Shown: positions 42,408-52,262, numbered from the stretch's first letter. The stretch: 64,000 nucleotides of DNA from Hellea sp039977295 (GCA_039977295.1 JBDWDN010000012.1:434001-498000); one strand, 5' to 3'. Numbers and translations: made by a program. The notes: generated by a model not told the origin, from the letters alone.

Positions 42408-44915
42408 ATGGTTTCAGTGATTCGGGATATGGAAAACGAAGGTGAAGTGGCGTCTAAACCTATTTGGGTTTGGGTGGTCGCAATAATTTTAGGCGCGATT
42501 ATCCTCGGATGCGGGACTTTGGCCGCTATGAACGCGGCAACTTTGGGTCTACCTGCGATACTCCTACTTGGCGGAATGGCCTTGGTGGGCGCCTTTGGCC
42601 TTATGAGCTTGCTCTCAAATCGTAAGCCCGTAGAGAGTTTTGACCGTCGTCACGCCGCGCGTGAAGGCGCCTATTCAGACGCCTTTTTTAGAAACCGAGA
42701 AAGCGCGGTCATTATTGAAGACGGCAAAGTCATTCATGCCAATGAAGCTTATTTGGCACTAGCTAAAAAAATAGGCGCAATGGGCGTGAGCGAGTCCGCT
42801 CCGTCCGTTGACCGCTTATTTAGCGCCAGCGGTAAAGAAACAGCTTCCGCTATTTTCCGGCTACATCATATGCATGAGCAGACGCCAAGCGCTGAAGAAG
42901 TGATTGATACCTTGGACGCTGAGGGCGCGCTGCACCGTTACCGCATTCACGTCACCAACCTAATGCCGCAACAGCTTTGGCAAATTACAGATGTGACGCA
43001 GGAAAGCTATGGCGAGGAAAGTGTTCTTGTGGGCGCGCCAGTTGGGCTGTTCTCAGTGACTCGCGAGGGTAAAGTTATTGCAACAAATTCTGTGCTCGAC
43101 CGCTGGCTTGGGGGGGAGGAGAATATTCGCCCCGATTACATGCGTGAATTTATCGAAGATGCCGATGCGCTTCTTCAAAGCCCTGCCACGCCGGGCCGTG
43201 TTGTGCGGACTGATACGCGCCTCATTACGCGCAAAGGCGTCGTAACGCCAAGTATCATGGTAGGAACATGGAACGAACTCGGGAGCGGCGATGTTGTGGC
43301 GAGTGTTGCCCTTTACGGTCATTCCAGTCTTGGCGTTCAAAAGGCGGCAGAGGCAATGCCCCAAACGGATGTGCCATTGGCGGCTAATGATAAGGCAACG
43401 GGTTTTTCTTCCGCGCCTGTCGCTATTTTGCATTTAGAGGGGGCGCAGCTCGGCAGCGCCATTGTGAGAAGTGCCAACCCCGCTTTTGAGCGTATGAGCG
43501 GCGGACTCTCCTGGACGGGATTACCTTTTTCTGACGTCTTCACAGTCAATGAAGCTGAGCACCGCTTTTTAGCGCTGACGGCTTTTGAATGCGAAACGGA
43601 TAAGCCATTTGACGCGACCCTTGCAGGGGCGAACGGCTTACCTGTGTCTGTTTATATTGTTCCTGATCCAGATGTTGAAAGTTCTAGCTGGGCTTACCTC
43701 GTTGATACAAGCGCACGTAAATCGCTTGAAGATCAATTGGTCCAATCACAAAAAATGCAGGCCATTGGACAATTGGCGGCAGGCGTGGCCCATGACTTTA
43801 ATAACTTGCTGACCGCTATTCGCTTAAACACAGATGAGCTTTTGCAGCGCCATCCCGTTGGCGACCCGTCTTATCCTGAACTTCAAAATATCAACACCAC
43901 GGGCATCCGCGCGGCAGCGCTCGTCAAGAAACTGCTCGCATTTTCTCGCAAGCAAACGCGCCGTATGGAACTGCTCAGCGTCACGGAAACATTGTCCGAG
44001 ATGATTGTAACGCTTAAACAGACTTTAGGGGAGCGGGCTAAGCTTAATGTCGTCCATGGCCGCGGTTTGCCGCCTGTACGCGCGGATAAAAGCCAGATTG
44101 ATACTGTGCTGATGAATCTCTGCGTCAATGCGCGCGACGCCATGGAGGAGCAAGGCGGCGGCACCATCACGATTTCTAGCCTATCTAAGCCGCGCCAAGA
44201 CATTGACGATCCGAGCGTGACGCTGGCGCTGAAAGCCATATCTGGCGATGCCTTTGTGATTATCGAAGTTTCTGACACGGGCACAGGTATGACCGATGAG
44301 GTCAAATCCAAGATTTTTGAGCCTTTCTTTACGACAAAGGAAGTCGGGAAGGGCACGGGGCTTGGGCTCGCGACAGTTTATGGTATCGTCCAGCAATCGG
44401 GTGGGCACTTGACCGTGGATAGTGATCTGGGGGTCGGCACCACTTTCCGTATTTATCTCCCGGCGGCTGATCCGTCGGATGTAGAAGAAGAGATTATTAA
44501 AGCGCCTGTGGCGGCTAAAAAACCTGCAGACCTGACAGGGCAGGGTAATATTCTCTTTGTCGAAGACGAAGCCTCTGTCCGCCTTATTGCGGCCAAGTCC
44601 CTGCGCAAAAAAGGGTATAAGGTTGTCGAGGCCGAGGACGGCGAAGAGGCTTTCGAAATGCTTGAAGAGGCCGAAGAGCCTTTTGACCTTATGATTTCTG
44701 ATGTTGTCATGCCGGGTATGGATGGGCCGACGCTTCTCAAAAAAGGCCGCTCTATGTTGGGCGATGCAAGAATCGTCTTTATTTCAGGCTATGCTGAAGA
44801 GGAATTTTCTGAGCTATTATCCGAAGAACCTGACGTCACATTCCTGCCGAAGCCTTTTACATTGGCACAATTAGCTGAAAAAGTGAAAGCTGAAATAGGC
44901 GAAAGTGATGGATAA
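42408..44915 (+). CDS. cckA: Cell-cycle hybrid histidine kinase CckA
   Basis: 835 residues. Two N-terminal membrane helices (about 19-40 and 47-67) are followed by PAS-like sensory regions (about 90-190 and 200-420). The dimerisation/phosphoacceptor helix is QLAAGVAHDFNNLLTAI with His462. The ATPase domain has LMNLCVNARDAM, DTGTGMTDEV and GKGTGLGLATVYGIV. A C-terminal receiver domain carries Asp765 in MISDVVMPGMDG. This order, with the HDFNNLLTAI box, is that of CckA, which phosphorylates CtrA through ChpT and is restricted to alphaproteobacteria. It lies upstream of recA. Confidence 0.93.
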   Translation: MVSVIRDMENEGEVASKPIWVWVVAIILGAIILGCGTLAAMNAATLGLPAILLLGGMALVGAFGLMSLLSNRKPVESFDRRHAAREGAYSDAFFRNRESAVIIEDGKVIHANEAYLALAKKIGAMGVSESAPSVDRLFSASGKETASAIFRLHHMHEQTPSAEEVIDTLDAEGALHRYRIHVTNLMPQQLWQITDVTQESYGEESVLVGAPVGLFSVTREGKVIATNSVLDRWLGGEENIRPDYMREFIEDADALLQSPATPGRVVRTDTRLITRKGVVTPSIMVGTWNELGSGDVVASVALYGHSSLGVQKAAEAMPQTDVPLAANDKATGFSSAPVAILHLEGAQLGSAIVRSANPAFERMSGGLSWTGLPFSDVFTVNEAEHRFLALTAFECETDKPFDATLAGANGLPVSVYIVPDPDVESSSWAYLVDTSARKSLEDQLVQSQKMQAIGQLAAGVAHDFNNLLTAIRLNTDELLQRHPVGDPSYPELQNINTTGIRAAALVKKLLAFSRKQTRRMELLSVTETLSEMIVTLKQTLGERAKLNVVHGRGLPPVRADKSQIDTVLMNLCVNARDAMEEQGGGTITISSLSKPRQDIDDPSVTLALKAISGDAFVIIEVSDTGTGMTDEVKSKIFEPFFTTKEVGKGTGLGLATVYGIVQQSGGHLTVDSDLGVGTTFRIYLPAADPSDVEEEIIKAPVAAKKPADLTGQGNILFVEDEASVRLIAAKSLRKKGYKVVEAEDGEEAFEMLEEAEEPFDLMISDVVMPGMDGPTLLKKGRSMLGDARIVFISGYAEEEFSELLSEEPDVTFLPKPFTLAQLAEKVKAEIGESDG

Positions 44916-44935
44916 TCAATGACTTATGAAATTAT

Positions 44936-44983
44936 GTTCTGTAATTGTTCTTTTTTCTTGCGAAATGAGAACATCTGTGGAAC
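44936..44983. promoter_or_regulatory. Two LexA boxes upstream of recA
   Basis: GTTC-N7-GTTC at 44936-44950 and, on the opposite strand, the same form at 44969-44983 (read as GAAC-N7-GAAC on the plus strand). This direct-repeat box is the alphaproteobacterial LexA site. Both lie between cckA and recA, 84-131 bases before the recA start. Confidence 0.88.
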
Positions 44984-45066
44984 AAGCTGTTCACGGCAGT
45001 CCAATACCAGCCGAAATTTCAATATACTGACCGAAGGACTCCGGTCATTTTTACTGGAGTTCCGTT

Positions 45067-46176
45067 ATGGCCAGAAATTCAACCCCCTTAACCGTCGTGG
45101 GTAAAGCTAGCGACAAAAACAAATCCGCCGCTCTCGAAGCTGCGATGTCTCAAATTGATCGTGCCTTTGGTAAAGGCGCCGTCATGAAATTAGGTCAAAA
45201 GAATGCGATGGATGTCGAATCCATTTCTACAGGCTCTATTGGCCTTGATATTGCGCTTGGCATAGGCGGTCTTCCCAAAGGCCGCGTAATCGAGATTTAT
45301 GGCCCTGAGTCTTCAGGTAAAACAACATTATCTCTGCACGTTATCGCTGAGATGCAAAAAACAGGTGGCGTTGCGGCCTTTATCGATGCTGAACATGCGC
45401 TAGACCCTGTCTATGCTGGTAAGCTTGGCGTGGACGTGAATGAGCTTTTGATTGCTCAACCTGATACGGGTGAGCAAGGTCTCGAAATTGCTGATACGCT
45501 TGTGCGGTCTGGCGCTGTTGATGTCCTTGTCATCGACTCTGTTGCGGCTTTGACGCCGCGCGCTGAACTCGAAGGCGATATGGGCGATAGTCTCCCAGGG
45601 CTGCAAGCCCGCTTGATGAGCCAAGCTTTGCGTAAACTGACAGGTTCGATCTCTAAATCTGGCTGTATGGTTATCTTTATCAACCAAATCCGCATGAAAA
45701 TTGGCGTTATGTATGGCTCTCCTGAGACGACAACGGGCGGTAATGCGCTAAAATTCTATAGCTCAGTTCGTCTTGATATTCGCCGTATCGGTGCGATTAA
45801 GTATCGCGATGAAGTTGTCGGCAATCAGACCCGTGTTAAAGTCGTGAAAAACAAGGTCGCGCCGCCTTTCCGTCAAGTCGAATTTGATATCATGTATGGT
45901 GAAGGTATCTCAAAGACAGGTGAACTTATTGATTTAGGTGTCAAAGCTGAAGTTGTTGAGAAATCAGGCAGTTGGTATTCTTACGGTGATGAACGCATTG
46001 GCCAAGGCCGTGAGAATGTGCGTAAATTCCTTAAGAGCAATCCTGACATTGCGGCGGATTTAGAACGTAAGATTCGTATCAATGAGGGCCTGATTGAAGA
46101 AGAGCTCCTCATGCCTAAAGGTGAGCAAGTCGAAGATGATGGCGAGCCAGATAATATCACTTCGCTTGGAGCCTAG
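45067..46176 (+). CDS. recA: Recombinase RecA
   Basis: 369 residues from ATG 45067, preceded by ACTGGAG. Walker A is GPESSGKTT (79-87); loop regions FIDAEHALDPVYAGKLGVD, VLVIDSVAALTPRAELEGDMGD, and INQIRMKIGVMYGSPETTTGG (MAW and L2 regions) are all standard. The acidic C-terminus (EQVEDDGEPDN) is typical. It forms the strand-exchange filament and activates LexA self-cleavage. Two LexA boxes upstream show SOS control. Confidence 0.98.
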   Translation: MARNSTPLTVVGKASDKNKSAALEAAMSQIDRAFGKGAVMKLGQKNAMDVESISTGSIGLDIALGIGGLPKGRVIEIYGPESSGKTTLSLHVIAEMQKTGGVAAFIDAEHALDPVYAGKLGVDVNELLIAQPDTGEQGLEIADTLVRSGAVDVLVIDSVAALTPRAELEGDMGDSLPGLQARLMSQALRKLTGSISKSGCMVIFINQIRMKIGVMYGSPETTTGGNALKFYSSVRLDIRRIGAIKYRDEVVGNQTRVKVVKNKVAPPFRQVEFDIMYGEGISKTGELIDLGVKAEVVEKSGSWYSYGDERIGQGRENVRKFLKSNPDIAADLERKIRINEGLIEEELLMPKGEQVEDDGEPDNITSLGA

Positions 46177-46250
46177 GCTGTAATTTTACTGCTAAAACAA
46201 AATTCCCCGTCCTAAAGGTAAAAATTCCCCGTATTCTTATCTTTAAGACA

Positions 46251-46281
46251 AAAGAGCGCTTGGCTAAGTCAGGCGCTCTTT
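46251..46281 (+). terminator. Probable terminator after recA
   Basis: AAAGAGCGC (46251-46259) pairs with GCGCTCTTT (46273-46281) around a 13-base loop that can partly pair further. The T tract after it is short (TTTCTC), so strength is uncertain. It sits 75 bases after the recA stop. Confidence 0.6.
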
Positions 46282-46400
46282 CTCGTGGAACTCGTGTTTT
46301 CTAAAAAATATTGTCTCTAAAAATCGACACGCAGTTAGTTCAATTTTTGAGTCAACATTTACACGAAATGCACTATATGAGGCTTCTAGTTTTTTAGGTA

Positions 46401-49046
46401 ATGGACGGCATGACAAGTTTACGTGATATTCGGCAACAGTTTTTAAGCTTCTTCGAAGGGCAGGGTCACACCATTGCGTCCTCCTCTCCGCTCGTGCCCG
46501 ATAATGACCCGACCCTCCTTTTTACCAATGCGGGCATGGTGCAGTTCAAAGACTATTTCACAGGCGGGCAAACCCCGCCATATCCCCGCGCCGTAACCTC
46601 GCAAAAATGCGTTCGGGCGGGCGGTAAGCATAATGACTTGGACAATGTCGGCTATACGGCGCGTCATCACACCTTTTTCGAGATGCTGGGTAACTTTAGC
46701 TTCGGTGATTATTTCAAAGCTGGCGCCATTGAGCAGGCTTGGAATCTCGTCACGCAAGATTTTGGCTTTAATAAAGATAAGCTCCTTGTCACAGTTTACC
46801 ACACAGATGATGAGGCTTTTGACCTTTGGAAGAAAATCGCGGGTCTTTCAGATGACCGTATCATCCGCATCGCGACATCCGATAATTTTTGGGCCATGGG
46901 CGATACTGGGCCTTGCGGCCCATGTTCCGAGATTTTCTACGACCACGGTTCTGATATCCCTGGCGGCCCTCCAGGTTCCCCTGATGAAGACGGTGACCGC
47001 TTCATCGAAATCTGGAATCTTGTTTTCATGCAGTTTGAACGCGGCGCAGATGGTAAGCAAGTTCCGCTACCTAAACCCTCTATAGACACAGGTATGGGCC
47101 TTGAGCGCACAGCGGCTATCCTTCAAGGCAAGCATGATAATTATGATATTGACCTGTTCCAGAACCTAATTGGAGCTTCGGTTGAGCTGACCGGCGTTAA
47201 AGCCGAAGGTGAAGCTAAATTCTCGCACCGCGTCATCGCCGACCATCTGCGCAGCTGTTCTTTCCTCATGGCTGACGGCGTCTCGCCTTCGAATGAAGGT
47301 CGAGGCTATGTCCTGCGCCGCATCATGCGCCGCGCTATGCGTCATGCCCATATATTGGGGGCCAAAGACCCGCTTATGCACCGTCTAGTTCCCGCGCTTA
47401 TCACGGAGATGGGCGATGCTTATGGTGAACTTGGCCGCGCGCAAGCCTCAATTCAGGCAACTTTTGAGCAAGAGGAAGAACGTTTCCGGCGCACACTTGG
47501 CCGCGGCACTGCCCTGCTTGAAGACGCTACCGCCGAAATGGGTGAGGGCGATACGCTGGACGGGAAAACGGCTTTCAAACTTTACGATACTTATGGCTTT
47601 CCGCTTGATCTGACCCAAGACGCGCTTCGTGCCAAAGGGATTGATGTTGACACTGATGGTTTTGAAGCGGCGATGAAACGCCAAAAAGAAGAGTCGCGCG
47701 CCTCTGGCTTTAAGTCAGGTGATGCAGGATCAGATGATATTTGGCTGGCGGCTCGCGAAGCCTATGGGCCTACAGAATTTACAGGCTATGACGATTTGTT
47801 CGTCACCAGCCCTATTCATACTCTTGTTATTGACGGAGAGACGGCCGACAGCGCGAAAGATACTGACATAATGTTTGTAACACCAGCCACGCCATTCTAC
47901 GCGGAAAGCGGCGGACAGGCGGGCGATAAAGGCATAGCGGTATTTGAAAATGGCGCAAAAATCACGGTCACTGATGTTTTGAAAAAAGTTGGCGATTTGC
48001 ATGTTCATATAGGCACGCTGACAGGTGAAGTTAAACCGGGCGATGTTGCGCATCTGACGGTCAATCCTGACAACCGTAAACGCACTATGGCGAACCATTC
48101 TGCTACCCACATCATGCATGAAGCGTTGCGCCGCGTCCTGGGCGACCATGTCACCCAGAAGGGACAAATGGTAGACGGCGAACGTATTCGTTTTGACATT
48201 TCTCACGGTTCCGCGATATCGAGAGACGAGATCGCCAGAGTCGAAGATCACGTCAATCAAGTGATACTCCAGAACAGTGAGGCAACGACTGAGCTTATGA
48301 ATCCGGAGGCCGCTATGGAAGCTGGCGCTATGGCTTTATTTGGCGAAAAATATGGCGACGAAGTGCGGGTGCTCTCACTAGGAAATCCGATTGATGACGA
48401 TCCAAAATCTTACTCCGTAGAGCTATGCGGCGGTACCCATGTAGAGCGCACAGGCGATATAGCCTTGTTCAAAGTCGTTTCCGAAGGCGCCGTGGCCGCA
48501 GGTATTCGCCGTGTCGAAGCGGTAACAGGCGAAGCCGCGCGTCAATATCTTGAAACGCAAGCGGGCTATACGCGCGCCGCGGCAGACACGCTAAAAGCTA
48601 AGCCCGAAGATGTGCCAGCCCGTATCAAAGCCTTAATGGCTGAGCGTAAGAAACTCGAGAAAGAGCTATCAGAAGCCAAGAAGGCGCTAGCATTAGGCGG
48701 TTCGGGCGGCGGTGCGGCGAAGGCGGAAGAGATTAACGGCGTGAAATTTATCGGCGGCGTGCTTGACGGCGTATCAGGTAAAGATCTTCGAGCGATGCTA
48801 AATGATCAGCTCTCGGCTATTGGGTCCGGCATTGTCGGTTTTGTAGCGAAAGACGGCGAAAAAGTCGCCGTCGCTGTCGCCGTCACTGATGATCTGGTAG
48901 GGACATATAATGCGGCTACTCTCGTTAATGCAGGCGCTGAAAAGGTCGGCGGGCGCGGCGGGGGTAAACCCGGTATGGCGCAAGCTGGCGGGAACAATGT
49001 TGCAGGCGCGGATGACGCGCTCGCGGCAATCAAAGCCGCTATTTAG
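46401..49046 (+). CDS. alaS: Alanyl-tRNA synthetase
   Basis: 881 residues; ATG 46401 or the ATG nine bases later. The catalytic domain starts IRQQFLSFFEGQGH-I-SSPLVP and has FTNAGMVQFKDYF, then RHHTFFEMLGNFSFGDYFK (class II motif 2). Tyr/His residues of the editing domain are in NHSATHIMHEALR, with metal ligands completed by CGGTHVERTGD. The C-Ala domain follows a coiled-coil (AEVRK-LEKELSEAKKAL type). It charges tRNA-Ala and edits Ser/Gly. A VOC gene starts nine bases later. Confidence 0.98.
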   Translation: MDGMTSLRDIRQQFLSFFEGQGHTIASSSPLVPDNDPTLLFTNAGMVQFKDYFTGGQTPPYPRAVTSQKCVRAGGKHNDLDNVGYTARHHTFFEMLGNFSFGDYFKAGAIEQAWNLVTQDFGFNKDKLLVTVYHTDDEAFDLWKKIAGLSDDRIIRIATSDNFWAMGDTGPCGPCSEIFYDHGSDIPGGPPGSPDEDGDRFIEIWNLVFMQFERGADGKQVPLPKPSIDTGMGLERTAAILQGKHDNYDIDLFQNLIGASVELTGVKAEGEAKFSHRVIADHLRSCSFLMADGVSPSNEGRGYVLRRIMRRAMRHAHILGAKDPLMHRLVPALITEMGDAYGELGRAQASIQATFEQEEERFRRTLGRGTALLEDATAEMGEGDTLDGKTAFKLYDTYGFPLDLTQDALRAKGIDVDTDGFEAAMKRQKEESRASGFKSGDAGSDDIWLAAREAYGPTEFTGYDDLFVTSPIHTLVIDGETADSAKDTDIMFVTPATPFYAESGGQAGDKGIAVFENGAKITVTDVLKKVGDLHVHIGTLTGEVKPGDVAHLTVNPDNRKRTMANHSATHIMHEALRRVLGDHVTQKGQMVDGERIRFDISHGSAISRDEIARVEDHVNQVILQNSEATTELMNPEAAMEAGAMALFGEKYGDEVRVLSLGNPIDDDPKSYSVELCGGTHVERTGDIALFKVVSEGAVAAGIRRVEAVTGEAARQYLETQAGYTRAAADTLKAKPEDVPARIKALMAERKKLEKELSEAKKALALGGSGGGAAKAEEINGVKFIGGVLDGVSGKDLRAMLNDQLSAIGSGIVGFVAKDGEKVAVAVAVTDDLVGTYNAATLVNAGAEKVGGRGGGKPGMAQAGGNNVAGADDALAAIKAAI

Positions 49047-49054
49047 GGTTTGAC

Positions 49055-49414
49055 ATGAGTAATCATCACCACTTCAATTATATAGAACTCCCGGCGACAG
49101 ATATGGCGGCGATGAAGGCGTTTTATACGGCCGTTTTCGGATGGAGCTATGTCGATTATGGGCCTAGCTATGCGGCGATTACGGGCGCGGGCATAGACGG
49201 CGGATTTGACGCCGATGCCGGGACGCGCAAACCGTCTGACCAAGGCGCGCTTGTAATCCTTTACTCAGATGATTTAGGGGCAAGCCAGCAAGAGGTTAAA
49301 GCCGCTAATGGCGAGATCAGCGCCCCGATTTTCAGCTTTCCTGGTGGCCGCCGTTTCCATTTTAAAGATCCGAGCGGCAATGAACTTGCAGTCTGGACGG
49401 TGGTCGCCGAATGA
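49055..49414 (+). CDS. VOC family (glyoxalase-like) protein
   Basis: 119 residues, single VOC unit pair: HFNYIELPATDMAAMKAFYTAVFGWSYVDYG, then a VILYSDDLGASQQEV middle and a FHFKDPSGNELAVW ending, the usual beta-strand with conserved DP-GNELA. A Gly/Ala-rich second metal position suggests a binding rather than catalytic member, but this is uncertain. It lies between alaS and purU; its TGA overlaps the purU ATG by four bases, so translation is coupled. Confidence 0.85.
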   Translation: MSNHHHFNYIELPATDMAAMKAFYTAVFGWSYVDYGPSYAAITGAGIDGGFDADAGTRKPSDQGALVILYSDDLGASQQEVKAANGEISAPIFSFPGGRRFHFKDPSGNELAVWTVVAE

Positions 49415-50262
49415 CCCGCAAAAATTTTATTATGACAAACCAAAGCGCGGACCGGACGGGTATCGTCGCGGCGCTGACAGCGTGTTTGGCACGCCATGAC
49501 GGTTTCATCACCGAGCTTTCGCAATTCGGAACGCCGTCATCTGAGAGGTTTTATTCTCGTATTGCTTTTCATATAGGCGAGGAAGATGTGGAGGCCTTTA
49601 AACAGGATATGAAGACAGTCTCCTCCGAGTTTGACTTGAATACTCATATTATTCCGGCAAAGCGCAAAACGAAAACGCTTATCATGGTGTCAAAGTTTGA
49701 TCATTGCCTTGCCGATCTTATCTACCGGATTGGTAAGAAACGTTTGAACTGTGAAATCGTAGGCATCGTCAGCAATCACGAAACCGCGCGGCCCTTGGCT
49801 GAGGCGGCAGGATTGCCTTTTCACTGCATTCTCGTTACGGCAGAAACGAAACCACAAGCGGAAGAAAATTTGCGTGGTGTCATTGAGGCAAGCGGCGCAG
49901 AGCTTATAATTCTCGCGCGCTATATGCAGGTTTTATCCGATGATATTTGCCGTGAATATTCTGGACGTATTATCAATATTCATCACTCATTCTTACCAAG
50001 TTTTAAGGGCGCCAAACCCTATCACCGCGCTTATAAACGCGGCGTCAAACTTATCGGCGCGACGGCGCATTACGTCACTGCAGAATTAGATGAAGGCCCG
50101 ATTATCGAGCAAGGTATTCAGCGGGTGGACCACACCAAAACACCCGCAAAGCTTATAGAGATTGGACGTGATATTGAGGCGCAAACATTGGCTGAAGCTG
50201 TGCGGCTCCATACAGAGCATCGCGCTTTTCTGAATGGACCTAAGACTGTCATTCTGCCGTAA
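49411..50262 (+). CDS. purU: Formyltetrahydrofolate deformylase
   Basis: 283 residues from the ATGA overlap at 49411 (a second ATG is seven codons in). An N-terminal ACT domain (about 8-85; SADRTGIVAALTACLARHDGFITEL) precedes a formyltransferase-fold hydrolase domain with IVSNHETARPLAEAAGLPFHCI, then ARYMQVLSDDICREYSGRIINIHHSFLPSFKGAKPYHRA and THAYVT-ELDEGPIIEQ equivalents. The catalytic Asn/His/Asp set appears intact (INIHHSFLPSF, ELDEGP). It releases formate from 10-formyl-THF and balances one-carbon units. Confidence 0.95.
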   Translation: MTRKNFIMTNQSADRTGIVAALTACLARHDGFITELSQFGTPSSERFYSRIAFHIGEEDVEAFKQDMKTVSSEFDLNTHIIPAKRKTKTLIMVSKFDHCLADLIYRIGKKRLNCEIVGIVSNHETARPLAEAAGLPFHCILVTAETKPQAEENLRGVIEASGAELIILARYMQVLSDDICREYSGRIINIHHSFLPSFKGAKPYHRAYKRGVKLIGATAHYVTAELDEGPIIEQGIQRVDHTKTPAKLIEIGRDIEAQTLAEAVRLHTEHRAFLNGPKTVILP

Positions 50263-50264
50263 GT

Positions 50265-50531
50265 CTAAATTTCGGGCGCAAATTCAATAACGAATTCGAT
50301 AACTTTTTCTTCAGGCATTTCGCAAGGCTTTAGTGACGTTTTTCCGCCTTTGAGACGATAAAAGTTGAGACTGATATAATCATTACTGCCAAGCTCGTTG
50401 GCCACAAGGTTTCCGCGTTTCCCATCGCCTGAAATTTGTTTTCTGACGCTGTATCGGCGGCCCCTAAAATGACCTTCGCTATAACCGGCGGGCAGGGCGT
50501 CATAGCAATGCGTAAACTTATCAAGGTCCAT
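50265..50531 (-). CDS. Conserved small protein of unknown function (88 aa)
   Basis: The start is taken at ATG 50531 (MDLDKFTHCYDALPAGYSEG); a TTG at 50570 would add 13 residues. The protein contains FRGRRYSVRKQ, VANELGSNDYISLNFYRL and LKPCEMPEEKVIEFV, a pattern I have seen in small alphaproteobacterial proteins often labelled, without proof, as peptide methionine sulfoxide reductase-related. No catalytic motif of MsrA or MsrB is present. It converges with purU two bases away. Confidence 0.65.
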   Translation of the reverse strand: MDLDKFTHCYDALPAGYSEGHFRGRRYSVRKQISGDGKRGNLVANELGSNDYISLNFYRLKGGKTSLKPCEMPEEKVIEFVIEFAPEI

Positions 50532-50602
50532 AGGGCACTTATAAACGAAATATTGCCTAATTGCAGTCAAAGTTAGGCCATGAGGAGTCGTAAAACTTTG
50601 CT

Positions 50603-51454
50603 ATGACATTCGACCCGAAACTATTCCTGCATAACCGCCGCACGGCGCTGCATGCCCGCTATGTGACGGGCTGGAAAAGCCAAGCATTGTTTGAGTTTAT
50701 GAGCTTTGGTATTAAACAGGCTTGGGCTTGCCTGTTTGGAGGGCTAATGCTGTCTATGCTGGTGGGGACATATTTGTTTTATCCCAGCGATGCTGCCCTT
50801 GCGCGATATGATTTTATCACGCTGATGGCTGTGTTGATCCAGGCGCTCATGCTCATTTTCAAGCTTGAGACATGGGAGGAGGCACGGATCATTTTAATTT
50901 TCCATATTGTAGGTACGGTGATGGAGATTTTCAAAACCCATATGGGGTCTTGGATATATCCTGAACCGAGCATTTTGCGGATTATGGGCGTCCCGCTATT
51001 TAGTGGTTTTATGTATGCCTGTGTCGGCAGCTATATTGCCCGTGTCTGGCGTATTTTTGATTTCCGTTTTACGCGTTTTTCAGCGCTGAAGTGGCAAGCA
51101 GCTTTGGCGGCGCTGATCTATATCAATTTCTTTTCTCATCATTACCTACCCGATATACGATGGTTGCTTTTTGCGGGCGTAATCTCGCTCTATGGCCGTA
51201 CAATAATCTGGTTCAAGGCAGATGAAAAACACAGGCCTATGCCTCTGGTAATAGGGCTGTTTCTCGTCGCACTATTTATCTGGTTTGCGGAGAATTTAGG
51301 AACATATGCACGGGCCTGGAGCTATCCCGGCCAAGAAAGCGGCTGGCATATAGTGAGTATAGCTAAGCTTGGCAGCTGGTATCTACTGATGCTAATCAGC
51401 TTTGTGCTGGTGGCGGGGGTTCATAGGCCGATTAAGACTCACCCTACCACTTAG
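50603..51454 (+). CDS. DUF817 family integral membrane protein
   Basis: 283 residues with about eight hydrophobic segments. The most typical part is FKLETWEEARIILIFHIVGTVMEIFKTHMGSWIYPEP followed by FSGFMYACVGSYIARVWR, the conserved core of DUF817. Later segments include FFSHHYLPDIRWLLF. Family function is unknown. Its last 11 bases overlap the 3' end of the convergent mipA-like gene. Confidence 0.85.
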   Translation: MTFDPKLFLHNRRTALHARYVTGWKSQALFEFMSFGIKQAWACLFGGLMLSMLVGTYLFYPSDAALARYDFITLMAVLIQALMLIFKLETWEEARIILIFHIVGTVMEIFKTHMGSWIYPEPSILRIMGVPLFSGFMYACVGSYIARVWRIFDFRFTRFSALKWQAALAALIYINFFSHHYLPDIRWLLFAGVISLYGRTIIWFKADEKHRPMPLVIGLFLVALFIWFAENLGTYARAWSYPGQESGWHIVSIAKLGSWYLLMLISFVLVAGVHRPIKTHPTT

Positions 51455-52262
51455 TTGTATCAAACTTTCTCGACACACCGATCGTCGCAAATATCCCATT
51501 CTTTGACCCGTCCGACGCGTTCAGTATAGGGCTGTCTGCCGCGCCGCCTGTAAACCAACGGTAATTCGTAATGAGGCTAATGGCGTATTTATTTTCAATC
51601 TCAACCCAGCTGACAATGCCTGCGGAATAAGCGTAAATACCTGAACTTGCATCATAGGCGGCGAGGCCCGATGTCGCGGCTTGCTCCTGCGTAACGCTAA
51701 AGAAACTGTCATTATGTTTGCCGTCAGCCCAATTAATTGCCAGTGTTGGCTGTATGGCGAATTTTCCTGCTCGGTAAAATGTTCCGATAGAGGCGTCCGC
51801 TGTTAGGCCGTCATGGCCGTCAATGATATCTCGGCCGACATTTAGCCCCAGCCCAACGGGGCCGATTGTGCTTCGAATAAACCCGCCTAATGGAACGCTG
51901 CCGCCAATATCGTCAAATCCGGTGAGGTTCACGCTCTCATCGCTATCGCGGCCGCCTTGGTAACTTATAGATGGCCCTGCTCGGAGGGACCATTTATCTA
52001 GGCCTTGACCGGTTCCAATGTCGATGGCGCGATAGCGTAATGTTGTGCCGAATAGGGTGAAGCCTTTTACGTTATCAAAGCTGAGATAGGGTAGGGCGCG
52101 GATCTCTTCATCCGAGGAACCCAAATATTCGGAAGACAGTAAAACAGACGCGCCAATATAGCCTGTCCCATCATTAGAGCTGCGCGGCGGCTCCTCACTC
52201 TGCGCAAAAGCGGGAGCCGAAAGAACGGTTGGAAAGACGGCGAGGATGTATAATTTTTTCAT
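51444..52262 (-). CDS. MipA/OmpV family outer-membrane protein
   Basis: 272 residues with a signal peptide (cleavage after PAFA, residue ~20). The mature protein is a predicted beta-barrel with repeated aromatic strands: GYIGASVLLSSEYLGSSDEEIRALPYLSF, LRAGPSISYQGGRDSDE, LGLNVGRDII, AIQPTLAINWAD, and a terminal GIFATIGVSRKF. These match MipA/OmpV, a scaffold for murein enzymes in E. coli and a generic porin-like family elsewhere. Upstream, a 14-bp perfect palindrome may control it. Confidence 0.88.
   Translation of the reverse strand: MKKLYILAVFPTVLSAPAFAQSEEPPRSSNDGTGYIGASVLLSSEYLGSSDEEIRALPYLSFDNVKGFTLFGTTLRYRAIDIGTGQGLDKWSLRAGPSISYQGGRDSDESVNLTGFDDIGGSVPLGGFIRSTIGPVGLGLNVGRDIIDGHDGLTADASIGTFYRAGKFAIQPTLAINWADGKHNDSFFSVTQEQAATSGLAAYDASSGIYAYSAGIVSWVEIENKYAISLITNYRWFTGGAADSPILNASDGSKNGIFATIGVSRKFDTTKW

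Noticed and set aside
46201..46233. Direct repeat AATTCCCCGT twice between recA and alaS
   Set aside because: Only two ten-base copies; no known site matches and chance or terminator context is enough to explain it.
47730..48260. 176-codon minus-strand frame inside alaS
   Set aside because: Antisense shadow of a fully conserved synthetase gene.
49055..49414. Antibiotic-resistance (fosfomycin or bleomycin) assignment for the VOC gene
   Set aside because: The generic VOC pattern does not support a specific resistance family, and the alaS-purU setting suggests a housekeeping role.
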